Of a DNA stretch of 64,000 nt, positions 49,282 through 59,050 are shown one piece after another (position 1 is the stretch's first letter; each line of letters begins with the position of its first letter). A program made the position numbers and the translations under genes. The DNA is from a virus. The stretch spans positions 1 through 64,000 of IMG/VR virus record IMGVR_UViG_3300045970_000046. One strand, 5' to 3'. The notes beneath the pieces are model-generated. The model searched no databases, was not told the origin of the DNA, and saw nothing but the letters and a program-made list of their open reading frames with translations.

Positions 49282-52200
49282 TAGCGCTTCCGTCCAGTCG
49301 TAGTATGCGACGAGAGGGCCTTACTGACTCGACTATTAGCGTTTATAATATCTCTGGCCACAATGCTAGGTGTATGCGTCTGGACGGCGGCCAGGGCCTC
49401 TTCGCGGGCGATAATCCGAATATCGTTCCCATTACGTTCAACACTGATATTGGAAGGTGTGTAATTCTCAATTTTCACGTTAACTTGGGTTCCGCTGGCG
49501 CCCGCCTTACCGGGGGATCCCCCACCACCCGCACCAGAGGACCCCCTATTTAGAGCCTCTAGCATTGGACGGTAGCGCCGGGTAGCCTCGGCATTAACAA
49601 CATACTCCTGCCCATGGACTAGTCCAGCTACTTCACCTGTAGGACCATCACCGGTGTAGCCACCGACCATATAACCGGTAGAGATAAGATCACGCTTTAC
49701 CGTAGAAGTTGTATCTAGAGCTTGGTAAGTAGACTTATTCTGGAATGTCGAATTAGTAGACGAGCTATACGACCTGAACATCTCGGGTGTAATGGTCTTG
49801 CCCTTGTTTAGATCTTCTAAGAGAGGGCGGTTCTTTTTAGTAGCGGTGGCGTTAAGTACATACTCCTGACCGTGATAGAAGCCCGCTACACTATTAACGG
49901 GACTATCACCGGTGTAACCGCCAGACTTCATTCCAGCCCCACCGATAGCTGCTGCGATAGCCGCGGTAGAGAGCATCGATGCGTCAGCCGCTAGACCAGC
50001 CGCGCCGAAGGTCGCGATACTCACAAGAGCTGCCGGTCCTGCCCACATGGCCCCCGTTTCGGCGGCCATGGTAGCTCCGGCTGCCGTTGCGGTCGCCATA
50101 CCCATAGTGGCTATAGCCCTGTTAACGAGGAATTGTAGGCCAATCTTAATTAAGGAGCTAAGTAATTCGGCTAGGATATTACGAGATATATCACCTAACG
50201 TCTTTTCTAGGTTTTCACCGAATACAATAGCTCTTGCGAACGCCGTACCAATACCATCTATTAACTGTGTGACGGGTTTCGCAAAGGTGGAGCCTAACTG
50301 ACGGGCGAAGTCAGTGGTACGTCGGCTAAGTAGGTCGATCTGTTTAAGCATACCGTCGAAGAAGGTACCTTCTCCGGACTGTATATTAGCTTCCGCTTGT
50401 AAATCGCGGAGGTCCATCTTAACACTCTGTATCCCAGATTCCACCGCTCCCCAATCCGTTTGACCAAAGATTGGAGTAGCATACGTATTTCCGGTTTCCC
50501 AGTCGCTAACCGGATTCACGTGACCAATTACAGGGGTGTTATCTTTAATCAACTGAGCTGTAGACTTCTCTAACACTTCTTTGTTAACCTGTTCTTGGAC
50601 CTTAGGCTTTTCGGCACGACGATTAATCGTACTATAGAGACGGTCTACTTCCTGTGCTATACGCTTATACTCGGCCCTCTCTTCCTGTAGTTTATTAATA
50701 CGAGACTGGGCTGCAAGCTCATTAGTTGTAGGTACGTGGCCAAGCTCCCGTTTAAGTTTAAGCTCATCCTCCATAGCTTGAAGTAAGCCCTTACGGGCTG
50801 CGGAGGACCCCTTGTAAATACTAATCTCGCGTTCAAGAGCGGCTTCTAATGTCTCAAGTGGGAATAGGGCTTCCTTAGAATGTTCCACATAAGCGGCGAG
50901 TAACCTGTTACGCTCTGCCATCGTAATAAGCGTCTCTTGTGTAACAGTACCGTCAGGTTGCACAACAGGGGCGGCGACCGGCAGGGCTGCAGAGGCGTCT
51001 AATAATCCCTTAGCTTGGTCTAGGCGGATCTGAGCTGCAAAGACAGGACTCATCTGTTTCTGAATCTCTTCTAGGCCGCGCTTGTATTCTTCAATCTTGC
51101 CTTTGTCTAAAGCAAAGATGGGTTTCTTGGCATCTTTACTGATATCGTCCTTAGTCCCCTTATTAGCGGCGTCTGTACGGGCTTTAGCCGTCTCCCGGAA
51201 CTTAGAAATAAGCCCATCTAACTGGGACATTACGCCATCGGTCCAATCCCCAATACGATCACCACTGAAGGACCAAGTCTTTAACTTCTCCATATCAGCT
51301 AAGAGTTTATCGAACGAACCCTTAGCATTATTTTCTACTTCAAACTTAACTGGAGTAATGGTTGCCGTAGTGCCAAAGAGTTTCTTAAAGATAGCACTTT
51401 GGGCTACAGAGTTTAGCCCATCTATAAGTGTATTTATGATAGGAGCGGCTAACTGGGCTAGGCCGCTAAGAGCTTGTGAGAAGATATCCGTGAGTACACT
51501 AGGTATGCTACGGAGTAGTAGAGGAATAAGATTAGCTACATAGTCTACACTACCCAGAATACCATTCAGGATCCCCTTAAAGATTGTTATCGTCGCCTTT
51601 GTAATCCATTCAAAGAGGCTATAAATCTTACGTTCAATAAAGACGAGTAGTTTATCCCAACCGCTCAAGGCCTCTATAGGATCGATACCCTGAGGCTTAT
51701 GCGACGACATACTAGATGTTACAGAAGAGGCCTGAGGAGAAGAGGCTAGTGAAGCTCCGCTGCCCGGGGCCTGTCCTTGGACTAGAGTAGATTGTACCGT
51801 CTTAGCTATTGTATTCTGAAGAGTAGAACCGCTCGTAGGACTAGTATTATCCTTGAAAACGTCAGTCTTATAACCGGCCCTCTTATTTAGATCGCGTGTA
51901 ATTAAGGCGATATAAAGCTTAGTTTCATCGGCTAATTGATCGAAGACGGTAGTTAGATCCTTAGTCTTATCTAAGAGTTTTCCACCGTTAACTTTATCGG
52001 CCCGGTTAGGTCCGCCGTTATAACCAGCTAGGGCTTTCTCTACACTACCATCGAATTTATTTAATAGCTCACGGAGGTAAGACGTACCTCCTTCGATATT
52101 ATTCTTTGGAACATTTGGGTTAACACCCAAATCCGCAGCAGTCTTTGGCATCAGCTGCATTAAGCCAATCGCTCCAACAGGTGAAAGAGCGTTTGGATTA

Positions 52201-55200
52201 TTATTAGACTCCTGCTTCATTACGGCCGCTATAAGATGTACGCTTACATCGAACTGCTTAGCCGCATCGATAATATCCTTACCGTAAGGATGACTCGTCA
52301 TCGAGGCGTCGTCTTTAGGATTATAGCCCCAAGCTACTCCCTCTTCAGAACGCGGAACAACCGACGGTACCTGTAACGCGGTGGCCACAGGCTCCGGGGC
52401 GCCGAATCCGAGCTTCTGTAAGAAGGGGAACGTATCGGATACAATCTTACCGAGTGTCCTAAATACGTCACCTAGTGTAATCCCGGCTACTTCGATATTA
52501 TCCCTAAAGAGGTATAGACCTGCGGTCAAAGCCGCTAAAGCAGCTACACTAACACCTAGCGGGTTAGCGGACATAAAGCCAAGCATACCGGAACCGACGG
52601 CTCCACCGGCTGCAGCCCCCACCGCCCCTCTAGTCGCGACTCCACCAGCCGCTGTAAGCGGTGTAACGCCCCATGCCGGTAGAGCAGAAACGGCAGCACC
52701 CTGCGCTGTTTGACCAATCAGTTTAGATATACCAGAAAGGGCCGCGGGAATGGCTAATGCGGCTAGTGCGGCGGCTACCGTACCTAGACTGGCCGCTAGT
52801 TTATCGAGGTTACCGCCTAACCAATCGATCATCGTATTAAACTTATCGGAAATCTTATAAGCTTCGTTAATCTCTCCTACGAATTTAGTAACATTCGTAG
52901 ATAGGTTGTTAAAGCCTTGAGCGAACGATCTCTGAACGGTGTCGACTTCTTTATCAAGTTGACTTGTATCTGCCAAGAAAGCCTTAAACACTACCGACGA
53001 ATCGATAGTTTCTTCTTCCTTACCCTTAATAAGCTGCTTCCAGTTTAGACCACCACCACGACGATTCTGTTCTTCTACGGCCTTACGAAACATCACAATA
53101 GACTTACTACCACCCTGTAGATGATCGGCTATACCCTTTAAGATTCTAGGTGTATTTTCTGAAATCGAGTTAAACTCCTGCATACGAATCTTACCCATAC
53201 CTAGCATCTGACCTAACTGTAAGAGGGAACCTCTCGCAGCGTCAGCACTGGTACCTTGAATGAGTAAGGCTTTACCGACGTTCTCTACAAATTGGATGGC
53301 CGTAGCTTGTGAAGCGCCAACGGTTAGGGAGGCCATAGAGATACGACGGTAGAGTGTAACGACGTCGTCAAACGGTTGACGAGTACGTAAAGCGACTTGG
53401 ACTAGTTCTTCCTGGACAGCCGTAGCCTCTTTAACACTTGAGGTTGAAAGTCGGACGCTGTTACTGGCGTTAATCCAACCGTCAGCCGATTGCTTTAACT
53501 CACGAATCATTAGGAAGCCCGCAAACATTTCGGCCGCCATCCGGATATACCAGAGTTGGCGAACGAAATGAGCGGCAGAACTAGTGGCCTGCTGGGCGGC
53601 CCTGGCATGAGAGTTGTATCCGGCAGTCGTCGAAGCTAATGCCCGGCCTGTTCCGTAGATCGCGTTATTATACTGCTGGGCTGTGATTGTACCTTCCCGG
53701 TATAGACGGTTAGCGGCTTCCTGGCGAGCCGTACTAACTCCCGGCGCCGGAGAATTGTACAACGAGTTCAACTTAGCCATCTCGGCATTTAAGGCTACAA
53801 CGGCCTGTCGCTCTTCGACACGGCTCCTAACAAGTTCCCGATTAGTATTGTTGAGAGGTTGAACTGCCTGACCCGGGGCTGTTGTAGCTTCAGCGACACG
53901 GGTATAAGCCCCTTCCATCTGGACACTACGTTGATATTCCTTATGGGAGGCTACCCCCTTAGCTAGAGCGTCACCTTCCTTATTCAAGGCGGCTACTTCA
54001 CGATCTAGTTGAGCAATGTAAGCGTCGATAGAGGTAGTCGTCGCCTGTATCTCGTTTGAAAGCTTACCAGTACCGCTCATTGTAGCTTGTCCGAGTTTAC
54101 CAGCCGCCGTACCAGCCCTATCGAAATCAAGGGTTAGTTGGCCTACACCAGCAGAGGCTAGTTTGGCCGCGGTAGAGATAGTCTTAACTTCGGTGGCCAC
54201 AGTACCGGCGCGAGAAGCGGCCTCTTGTAGGAAACGTTCCTGCCGGGCGGAGTCTTCCAACCATGTTACGCCGGTCGACTTATCTGTAAAGTCAAGTTGA
54301 CGGGTAGTAAGTTCTTCTTTAGTCTGACCCTTCAAAGCTTGCTTATCAGCACCGGGAGCCGTCAGATTAAGACTCATCTGGGCTTTAGTTTGCGCCGCGG
54401 CTAGTTCTTCAGTAGCCTTCGTCTTCTCACGTAAGGCCCGAGCTTCCGCTAGGATACGTTGTTCCTCGATCGGAGAACCGGCAAACGCCCTACGACCAAC
54501 ATCACGGGAAGCTAGTTCGTCCTTAATCTCCTGATTTACATCTTTGGGCTTAGTTCCAGGGATCGTCGGAGTAGTGGGTGCGAGTCTACCACCTTGTAGA
54601 TTCAACGTAAGTTGTTGAATGTTCTCGGCAGCTTCTTTAGCCTTAAGGGCAGTACCTCCTAATTGAGCTTCCATTAGAGGCATGAAGCCTAGAGACTGTT
54701 GACCTACAGTTCCAAGCTGACGCAGCTTAACCGAAAGTATCTCAGCCTCGTCCGTCATCCGCTTAATAGCGAAGCCACGGGAATTACGGTCTACCTCTTC
54801 GTTCCAAGGAACACCACCCGTAGCGAATTCACGCTGGGGTGGGCGCATGGCGTTAGTTGTGGCTAATTCAACTTCACGTTGCCTAACAACATCTTGATAG
54901 TGTGCTTTTGTATCCGGAGGATGAACTACTTCGGGCCGGGCAAACATATCCATTTGCCCAGTAGTACCTAAATCTTTATTAGCGACCTTTAACTGTGCCA
55001 GTAGGTCTAACTGCTTCTTAGTCTTATCCCCAAGCTGGACTAACTGGTTAGAGCACTCAGTAATAAGTGTCCTTGGTTCAACCTTAAGTAATTCCGCACG
55101 GATCTGATTTATCTTAGCTTCGTACTCCGCCATTCCTTTGTCTTTAGGAATAGGCGGAGGCTCGTCCCAAGGATCGGGAAGCTTAGGCCGAGGAACATTC

Positions 55201-55661
55201 GGTAGGGGTAGTTGAACAGGCGGTGGTACAATGACCGGGGCAGGCGCCATCTTAGCACCGAACATCTCACCCTGTTCACCCACAGCCCCCTTAAGAGTAG
55301 GGGCGGCCATCGAAGCCAGCACAGATTTAAACTGTGTGGCTAACCCCATCACACTTTCAAATTCTTTCGCCAGGCCTTCCAGGTCCTTAGTGATCTCTCC
55401 GGGGGCCTTACCCCGTAGGGAATTTAATTGATCCCGTAGTTTTCCAACCGCCGTCGAACTGGTACCTACTTGACTTGTAAGGTCGGTAAACTGTTTTCCC
55501 AGTTCCGAACCGGGCTTAAACGAAAGGTTTTTTAGATCTCCCTGCAACTCCGATATAACCGACTGGGCCTTTTCGGCAGACTTAGCCACATCCTCGAAAC
55601 TCCGCGCAACTACACGCGAACCAGTTTCGGATATGGATATAAGAATTGTTTCGTCGGCCAT
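49281..55661 (-). CDS. tape measure protein with transglycosylase domain
   Basis: A 2,126-residue protein whose length sets the tail length (roughly 300 nm at 0.15 nm per residue, an estimate from known phages). Long helices fill the N-terminal half, hydrophobic segments lie at about residues 980-1060, and a lytic transglycosylase (SLT) domain at about 1125-1270 (VMKQESNNNPNALSPVGAIGLMQ with catalytic Glu, and ALAGYNGGP). Near the C-terminus GGYTGDxPxxxVAGxxHGQEYV occurs twice. It is expected to be ejected into the cell and cut peptidoglycan. Confidence 0.93.
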   Translation of the reverse strand: MADETILISISETGSRVVARSFEDVAKSAEKAQSVISELQGDLKNLSFKPGSELGKQFTDLTSQVGTSSTAVGKLRDQLNSLRGKAPGEITKDLEGLAKEFESVMGLATQFKSVLASMAAPTLKGAVGEQGEMFGAKMAPAPVIVPPPVQLPLPNVPRPKLPDPWDEPPPIPKDKGMAEYEAKINQIRAELLKVEPRTLITECSNQLVQLGDKTKKQLDLLAQLKVANKDLGTTGQMDMFARPEVVHPPDTKAHYQDVVRQREVELATTNAMRPPQREFATGGVPWNEEVDRNSRGFAIKRMTDEAEILSVKLRQLGTVGQQSLGFMPLMEAQLGGTALKAKEAAENIQQLTLNLQGGRLAPTTPTIPGTKPKDVNQEIKDELASRDVGRRAFAGSPIEEQRILAEARALREKTKATEELAAAQTKAQMSLNLTAPGADKQALKGQTKEELTTRQLDFTDKSTGVTWLEDSARQERFLQEAASRAGTVATEVKTISTAAKLASAGVGQLTLDFDRAGTAAGKLGQATMSGTGKLSNEIQATTTSIDAYIAQLDREVAALNKEGDALAKGVASHKEYQRSVQMEGAYTRVAEATTAPGQAVQPLNNTNRELVRSRVEERQAVVALNAEMAKLNSLYNSPAPGVSTARQEAANRLYREGTITAQQYNNAIYGTGRALASTTAGYNSHARAAQQATSSAAHFVRQLWYIRMAAEMFAGFLMIRELKQSADGWINASNSVRLSTSSVKEATAVQEELVQVALRTRQPFDDVVTLYRRISMASLTVGASQATAIQFVENVGKALLIQGTSADAARGSLLQLGQMLGMGKIRMQEFNSISENTPRILKGIADHLQGGSKSIVMFRKAVEEQNRRGGGLNWKQLIKGKEEETIDSSVVFKAFLADTSQLDKEVDTVQRSFAQGFNNLSTNVTKFVGEINEAYKISDKFNTMIDWLGGNLDKLAASLGTVAAALAALAIPAALSGISKLIGQTAQGAAVSALPAWGVTPLTAAGGVATRGAVGAAAGGAVGSGMLGFMSANPLGVSVAALAALTAGLYLFRDNIEVAGITLGDVFRTLGKIVSDTFPFLQKLGFGAPEPVATALQVPSVVPRSEEGVAWGYNPKDDASMTSHPYGKDIIDAAKQFDVSVHLIAAVMKQESNNNPNALSPVGAIGLMQLMPKTAADLGVNPNVPKNNIEGGTSYLRELLNKFDGSVEKALAGYNGGPNRADKVNGGKLLDKTKDLTTVFDQLADETKLYIALITRDLNKRAGYKTDVFKDNTSPTSGSTLQNTIAKTVQSTLVQGQAPGSGASLASSPQASSVTSSMSSHKPQGIDPIEALSGWDKLLVFIERKIYSLFEWITKATITIFKGILNGILGSVDYVANLIPLLLRSIPSVLTDIFSQALSGLAQLAAPIINTLIDGLNSVAQSAIFKKLFGTTATITPVKFEVENNAKGSFDKLLADMEKLKTWSFSGDRIGDWTDGVMSQLDGLISKFRETAKARTDAANKGTKDDISKDAKKPIFALDKGKIEEYKRGLEEIQKQMSPVFAAQIRLDQAKGLLDASAALPVAAPVVQPDGTVTQETLITMAERNRLLAAYVEHSKEALFPLETLEAALEREISIYKGSSAARKGLLQAMEDELKLKRELGHVPTTNELAAQSRINKLQEERAEYKRIAQEVDRLYSTINRRAEKPKVQEQVNKEVLEKSTAQLIKDNTPVIGHVNPVSDWETGNTYATPIFGQTDWGAVESGIQSVKMDLRDLQAEANIQSGEGTFFDGMLKQIDLLSRRTTDFARQLGSTFAKPVTQLIDGIGTAFARAIVFGENLEKTLGDISRNILAELLSSLIKIGLQFLVNRAIATMGMATATAAGATMAAETGAMWAGPAALVSIATFGAAGLAADASMLSTAAIAAAIGGAGMKSGGYTGDSPVNSVAGFYHGQEYVLNATATKKNRPLLEDLNKGKTITPEMFRSYSSSTNSTFQNKSTYQALDTTSTVKRDLISTGYMVGGYTGDGPTGEVAGLVHGQEYVVNAEATRRYRPMLEALNRGSSGAGGGGSPGKAGASGTQVNVKIENYTPSNISVERNGNDIRIIAREEALAAVQTHTPSIVARDIINANSRVSKALSSHTTTGRKR

Positions 55662-55671
55662 TCAAACTCCC

Positions 55672-56220
55672 TTAACGGCGGCCGCGTTTGCGGCTCGATG
55701 CTTTCGTCGGAGGCTTTAAGCCGAGGGCTTGGATAGGCGCGTCAGCTCCAAGACGTTCCGCACCGACACCCATGATCAAACTGCTCTGGCCCTTCTTACG
55801 ACTACGAATAGCTTCACGGGCGTTCATCATCGCCGATTCTATGAAACCTGGAGGAGCTTGTGCTGAAGGTCTATTCGTATTAAGGTATTTGATATAGGGA
55901 GCATTATTCGTAATATAGAGTATACCGAAGCCTACGTATTTCGCAATGGTGCTATAACCCTCACTTAGAGCCTCAGAACCTCCCGCAGAACGAGAAGCTG
56001 GCTTTAAGGGCTTAGGATATTTATACTGAGTCGGTATACTACCGAGACCAACCTGCCAGTTAGATTTAGCTCGGCTGGTGTCAACCGGTGTAGCCGTGAC
56101 TAGTGTTGTAAGAACAGTTCGAGCTACGTCCTTGGTAACAGAGTCACCAAAGCGCTCGGCCCCCTTAGCATACATACGGAGCTTCTTTGCATAGTCACCA
56201 AAAGTTAGCTTATTAGCCAT
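55672..56220 (-). CDS. HK97 gp10-like tail protein
   Basis: A 182-residue protein with VLTTLVTATPVDTSRAKSNWQVGLGSIP and GILYITNNAPYIKYLNTN..PPGFIESAM, the gp10-like signature. It normally helps complete the neck/tail. Here it lies after the tail assembly chaperones rather than before the tail tube. The C-terminus is very basic (SSRKRGRR). Confidence 0.7.
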   Translation of the reverse strand: MANKLTFGDYAKKLRMYAKGAERFGDSVTKDVARTVLTTLVTATPVDTSRAKSNWQVGLGSIPTQYKYPKPLKPASRSAGGSEALSEGYSTIAKYVGFGILYITNNAPYIKYLNTNRPSAQAPPGFIESAMMNAREAIRSRKKGQSSLIMGVGAERLGADAPIQALGLKPPTKASSRKRGRR

Positions 56221-56223
56221 GAC

Positions 56224-56975
56224 CTATGCTTTAGACTCCGTCTGCTGATTCTGCCACTCGAGGTATACACCGTCTAAATGCTGGACATGAAAACTTAGAT
56301 CCGCTAACTGGTCTAAATCTATATCGTAGACTTCAGCGTAACGTACGACAGCTAGCCACGGGATTGGTCCCATTCCAAACCCAATGCTACGGCAAGAAGA
56401 AAGCTCCAAGAAGGCCGTGTAGAAAAACTCTAAGCCTTCAAGGAGCTCTGGTGCATTTTTAATTCTGTCGGGTATAGGCTGCCGTGACCTATAGCACTGA
56501 TCTAGTATTACTTTTTCTCTAGGTCCTAACTCAAGGGAGTAAAGGAGGACCTCGGCTAGTTTTTTGCGTCAGCCTCGAGGGCGTCAGCACGGAACAGGGC
56601 GACCTTAGCCGCACACTCGCGGATATCGGTAAATAGGTCAGGTAGATCGGTTAAGACCTTGATAATGTTCTCTTCCGTAAAGGGAAGAGCCACATTCTTA
56701 CTATCCTCAACGTTTTCCCAAGCGAGGATAATAGACTTAGCGTACACCCGGCGTTGAATAGCCTGGCCAGTCTCCTCATCTAGAGTCTCCGTTTGAATCT
56801 GACGACGGAAAGCCTTAGTCTCCTTCTCGAGCACCTTAGAGAACCTGGCATTGGAACCACCGGCCCGTGCAATCTTAATACGGATCGGAAGACCCTTGCT
56901 GTTCTTACCGTACTCGAGGAAGATACCGTCCTTCTCCTGATTCTCACTGGTAGCGAATTGCTTATACAGCGACAT
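56224..56975 (-). CDS. tail assembly chaperone, frameshifted long form (gpGT type)
   Basis: The 139-residue short form ends in DAKN-stop, and its last codons read GCA AAA AAC TAG. The heptamer A-AAA-AAC (plus strand 56559-56565) is an ideal -1 slippery site. After the slip the -1 frame is open for 111 residues down to 56224, with no stop between. The product would be 250 residues, joining 56975-56559 and 56559-56224. gpG/gpGT pairs bind the tape measure during tail assembly, and the gene sits exactly between tail tube and tape measure. Confidence 0.85.
56556..56975 (-). CDS. tail assembly chaperone, short form (gpG type)
   Basis: A 139-residue protein read without frameshift. It is charged and helical with FTEENIIKVLTDLPDLFTDIRECAAKVALF near the end. 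Made in excess over the frameshifted form in related tails. Confidence 0.82.
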   Translation of the reverse strand: MSLYKQFATSENQEKDGIFLEYGKNSKGLPIRIKIARAGGSNARFSKVLEKETKAFRRQIQTETLDEETGQAIQRRVYAKSIILAWENVEDSKNVALPFTEENIIKVLTDLPDLFTDIRECAAKVALFRADALEADAKN

Positions 56976-57030
56976 TATAGTAACCGTCCGATCTCGTCAA
57001 GGTTTAGGGTGGGACTACAGTGCAGCTTGA

Positions 57031-57060
57031 AAATAGGGAGGCCCATTACCCGGGGCCTCC
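57031..57060 (-). terminator. terminator after the tail tube gene
   Basis: GGAGGCCC (57037-57044) pairs with GGGCCTCC (57053-57060), 8 bp with an 8-nt loop. On the minus strand CTATTTTC follows. It likely lets the tail tube gene be expressed more than the chaperones downstream. Confidence 0.75.
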
Positions 57061-57078
57061 TTCGGGTTCGTACGTGTA

Positions 57079-58596
57079 CTAGCCGGCCACAGACGGAAGA
57101 TACGCGAACGAAGTCATTAGGAACGTGTGGAGCAGCACGGGGTGCTGAGCCGCAGTCATGTCCAGGGGCAGTTCGATCGGCTTGTCCTGAACAACCTGCA
57201 GTTCACCGTTACCTAGAGAAATCAGCGGTAAGTCGAACACATAACCGGCGTTCTTCTTAACCATGCAGATATCGAGGGTCACGTCGGCGTTGTTACGAAC
57301 CGCCTGTACACCGGCGACATCCGCGAAGTAGGCGGTAATCTTACCGTCTACAACGAAGTTACCAGCCACGGTATCGAAACCACCTAGAGTACCGATAGCC
57401 TTAACATCCGTCACGCTGTTCGAGAGCTTGATGCTAATGTCCGTTGCGTACGCGAACAGCGCCGTAGGTGCCGGGTCGGTCGAGCTAACAAGGGCCATCT
57501 TGATACGGCTGAAGTCGCTCGAAGTGTTGAACGGATCGCTACCGCTCAGGGGCGGCCGGATACCGACCTTGATACCAGTCGTACCGTTACGCTGCTCGTT
57601 ATCGAGGGCCACAAAGGCCATCTCGGCGGTCACCTTATCGGCGGTCTTAACGTTTAGGGTGAATTCGTTAGCGCAGGCCCCGATGAGGTATTCCGACATG
57701 ACGCCAATGGCGTCCGCGCCTAGGGTACGTTCGATCTGGTAGGTACGACGCTTGATTAGGTTCGGATCCGCTTCGTTCTTAACAGTCGTTCCGAAGTAAA
57801 GCTGGATGGTCTTACCGGTACCGGCATCGCCAGTCGCAACCCAGTCGGTCTTATCTAATTCAAGGTACGCCGCGGTAATATTACGGATACGGGCGAAGCC
57901 ACCACCGCTCGAGAAAGTGGTCGAGGCAATATCACCACCGATGTAGATCCACTCCCCAACAGTCAGCCGTAGATTCGACATCGTGACCGAAGCGCTAGTG
58001 ACACGCGGAAGACCACCGGCCATGACAATGCTTAGGTCCCCGCTAACGAACTGGTGACCGACACACGTAACCTTAGCAGCAGCAGGAGCGTCAGCCTCGT
58101 CCGAAAGTCCGGCCGAAACAGTAAGTAGACCACTCGCTACCGCGGTTACCGAGTGTAGACCATTATTACCGGCCACACTGAAGCCTTCGAAGAATACAAG
58201 GTCCCCAACAGTAAAGACATCAAGACCGGACGAAGCGGCTACGGTGTGAGCGGCCCCGTTGATGGAACCTAAGTCCACGGCCGTAGTATTCAGCGGCATC
58301 GTGGTGGCCTTCTCATGGGCATCCGCGAACAGGAAGCCCTGCATAAGGCGCAGCGTGTTCAGCTGGGTAAGGTCCTGCTCGAAAGCGCCAGAAGCCGTAA
58401 GGTCGGTCACAGTACCCTTTTGCTGCTGGCGGGACTGGGAGATCGGCTTACGGGCGATGGTGGTCAACTTACCACCGAAGTTAGTGTACTTGTTCGGCTC
58501 GAGCGGGAACCAGACAGGCGACCCGGGCAGAACCTTTAAGGTAGATTCTTCGGCGTACCGAAGACCTGTAACGTTTGAATCGATTTTGACGGCCAT
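57079..58596 (-). CDS. major tail (tube) protein
   Basis: A 505-residue protein. The N-terminus AVKIDSNVTGLRYAEESTLKVLPGSPVWFPLEPNKYTNFG and the SDFSRIKMALVSS ... LFAYATDISIKLSNSVTDVKAIGTLG part are typical of siphophage tail tube proteins. Codon use is more G/C-rich than that of its neighbours, as for a highly expressed gene, and a terminator hairpin follows. Middle inserts (about 110-250) look like extra Ig-type domains. Confidence 0.82.
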   Translation of the reverse strand: MAVKIDSNVTGLRYAEESTLKVLPGSPVWFPLEPNKYTNFGGKLTTIARKPISQSRQQQKGTVTDLTASGAFEQDLTQLNTLRLMQGFLFADAHEKATTMPLNTTAVDLGSINGAAHTVAASSGLDVFTVGDLVFFEGFSVAGNNGLHSVTAVASGLLTVSAGLSDEADAPAAAKVTCVGHQFVSGDLSIVMAGGLPRVTSASVTMSNLRLTVGEWIYIGGDIASTTFSSGGGFARIRNITAAYLELDKTDWVATGDAGTGKTIQLYFGTTVKNEADPNLIKRRTYQIERTLGADAIGVMSEYLIGACANEFTLNVKTADKVTAEMAFVALDNEQRNGTTGIKVGIRPPLSGSDPFNTSSDFSRIKMALVSSTDPAPTALFAYATDISIKLSNSVTDVKAIGTLGGFDTVAGNFVVDGKITAYFADVAGVQAVRNNADVTLDICMVKKNAGYVFDLPLISLGNGELQVVQDKPIELPLDMTAAQHPVLLHTFLMTSFAYLPSVAG

Positions 58597-58597
58597 G

Positions 58598-59050
58598 TTA
58601 TTTCACCTCTGAGTAGGAAAAACCGGCTTCCGCATTCATCTGAAACCAACCATTTTCTGGACCTATCTCTACGACGTGACAATTACGGAACCAGATGCCA
58701 TTTGGTGAAGCCTTTCCTTCAAAGGCATCTTTGGCTATAGTAGCTAAACCTTCAGCAATTGTCAAACTTTTTCCGCTCCCTGATGGACCGAAACACTGCA
58801 CATAAAGGATCCCTTGATATTCGTAAAGTCGGCTACCAACCGGTCCTAACGCAACCTGCCTACCAGACGTATGAATCAGTAGAGCTTTCGCGTAGGGGAT
58901 ACCAGCCGGTGGAGTATTGGTATATTCTACACCCTGCCAGTAGATCTCGGGAGCAATAGATTGATGCGGTAGGTTAAACGGTGGGGCATATAGCTCCCAG
59001 TCTAACTTAAGCATCGTAAAGATTTCGTCACGGGCCTCAGCCGACGTCAT
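58598..59050 (-). CDS. tail terminator-like protein
   Basis: A 150-residue protein (EIFTMLKLDWE, YKGILYVQCFGPSGSGKSLTIAEGLATIAKDAFEGK), in the position of gpU-type tail terminators. The GSGKS string is probably a loop in the family fold, not a Walker A, as no nucleotide-binding context exists. It overlaps the neck gene by 4 nt. Confidence 0.7.
   Translation of the reverse strand: MTSAEARDEIFTMLKLDWELYAPPFNLPHQSIAPEIYWQGVEYTNTPPAGIPYAKALLIHTSGRQVALGPVGSRLYEYQGILYVQCFGPSGSGKSLTIAEGLATIAKDAFEGKASPNGIWFRNCHVVEIGPENGWFQMNAEAGFSYSEVK

Noticed and set aside
58759-58800. GSGKS in the tail-terminator protein as an ATP-binding site
   Set aside because: No other nucleotide-binding motif and the protein is in a structural position.
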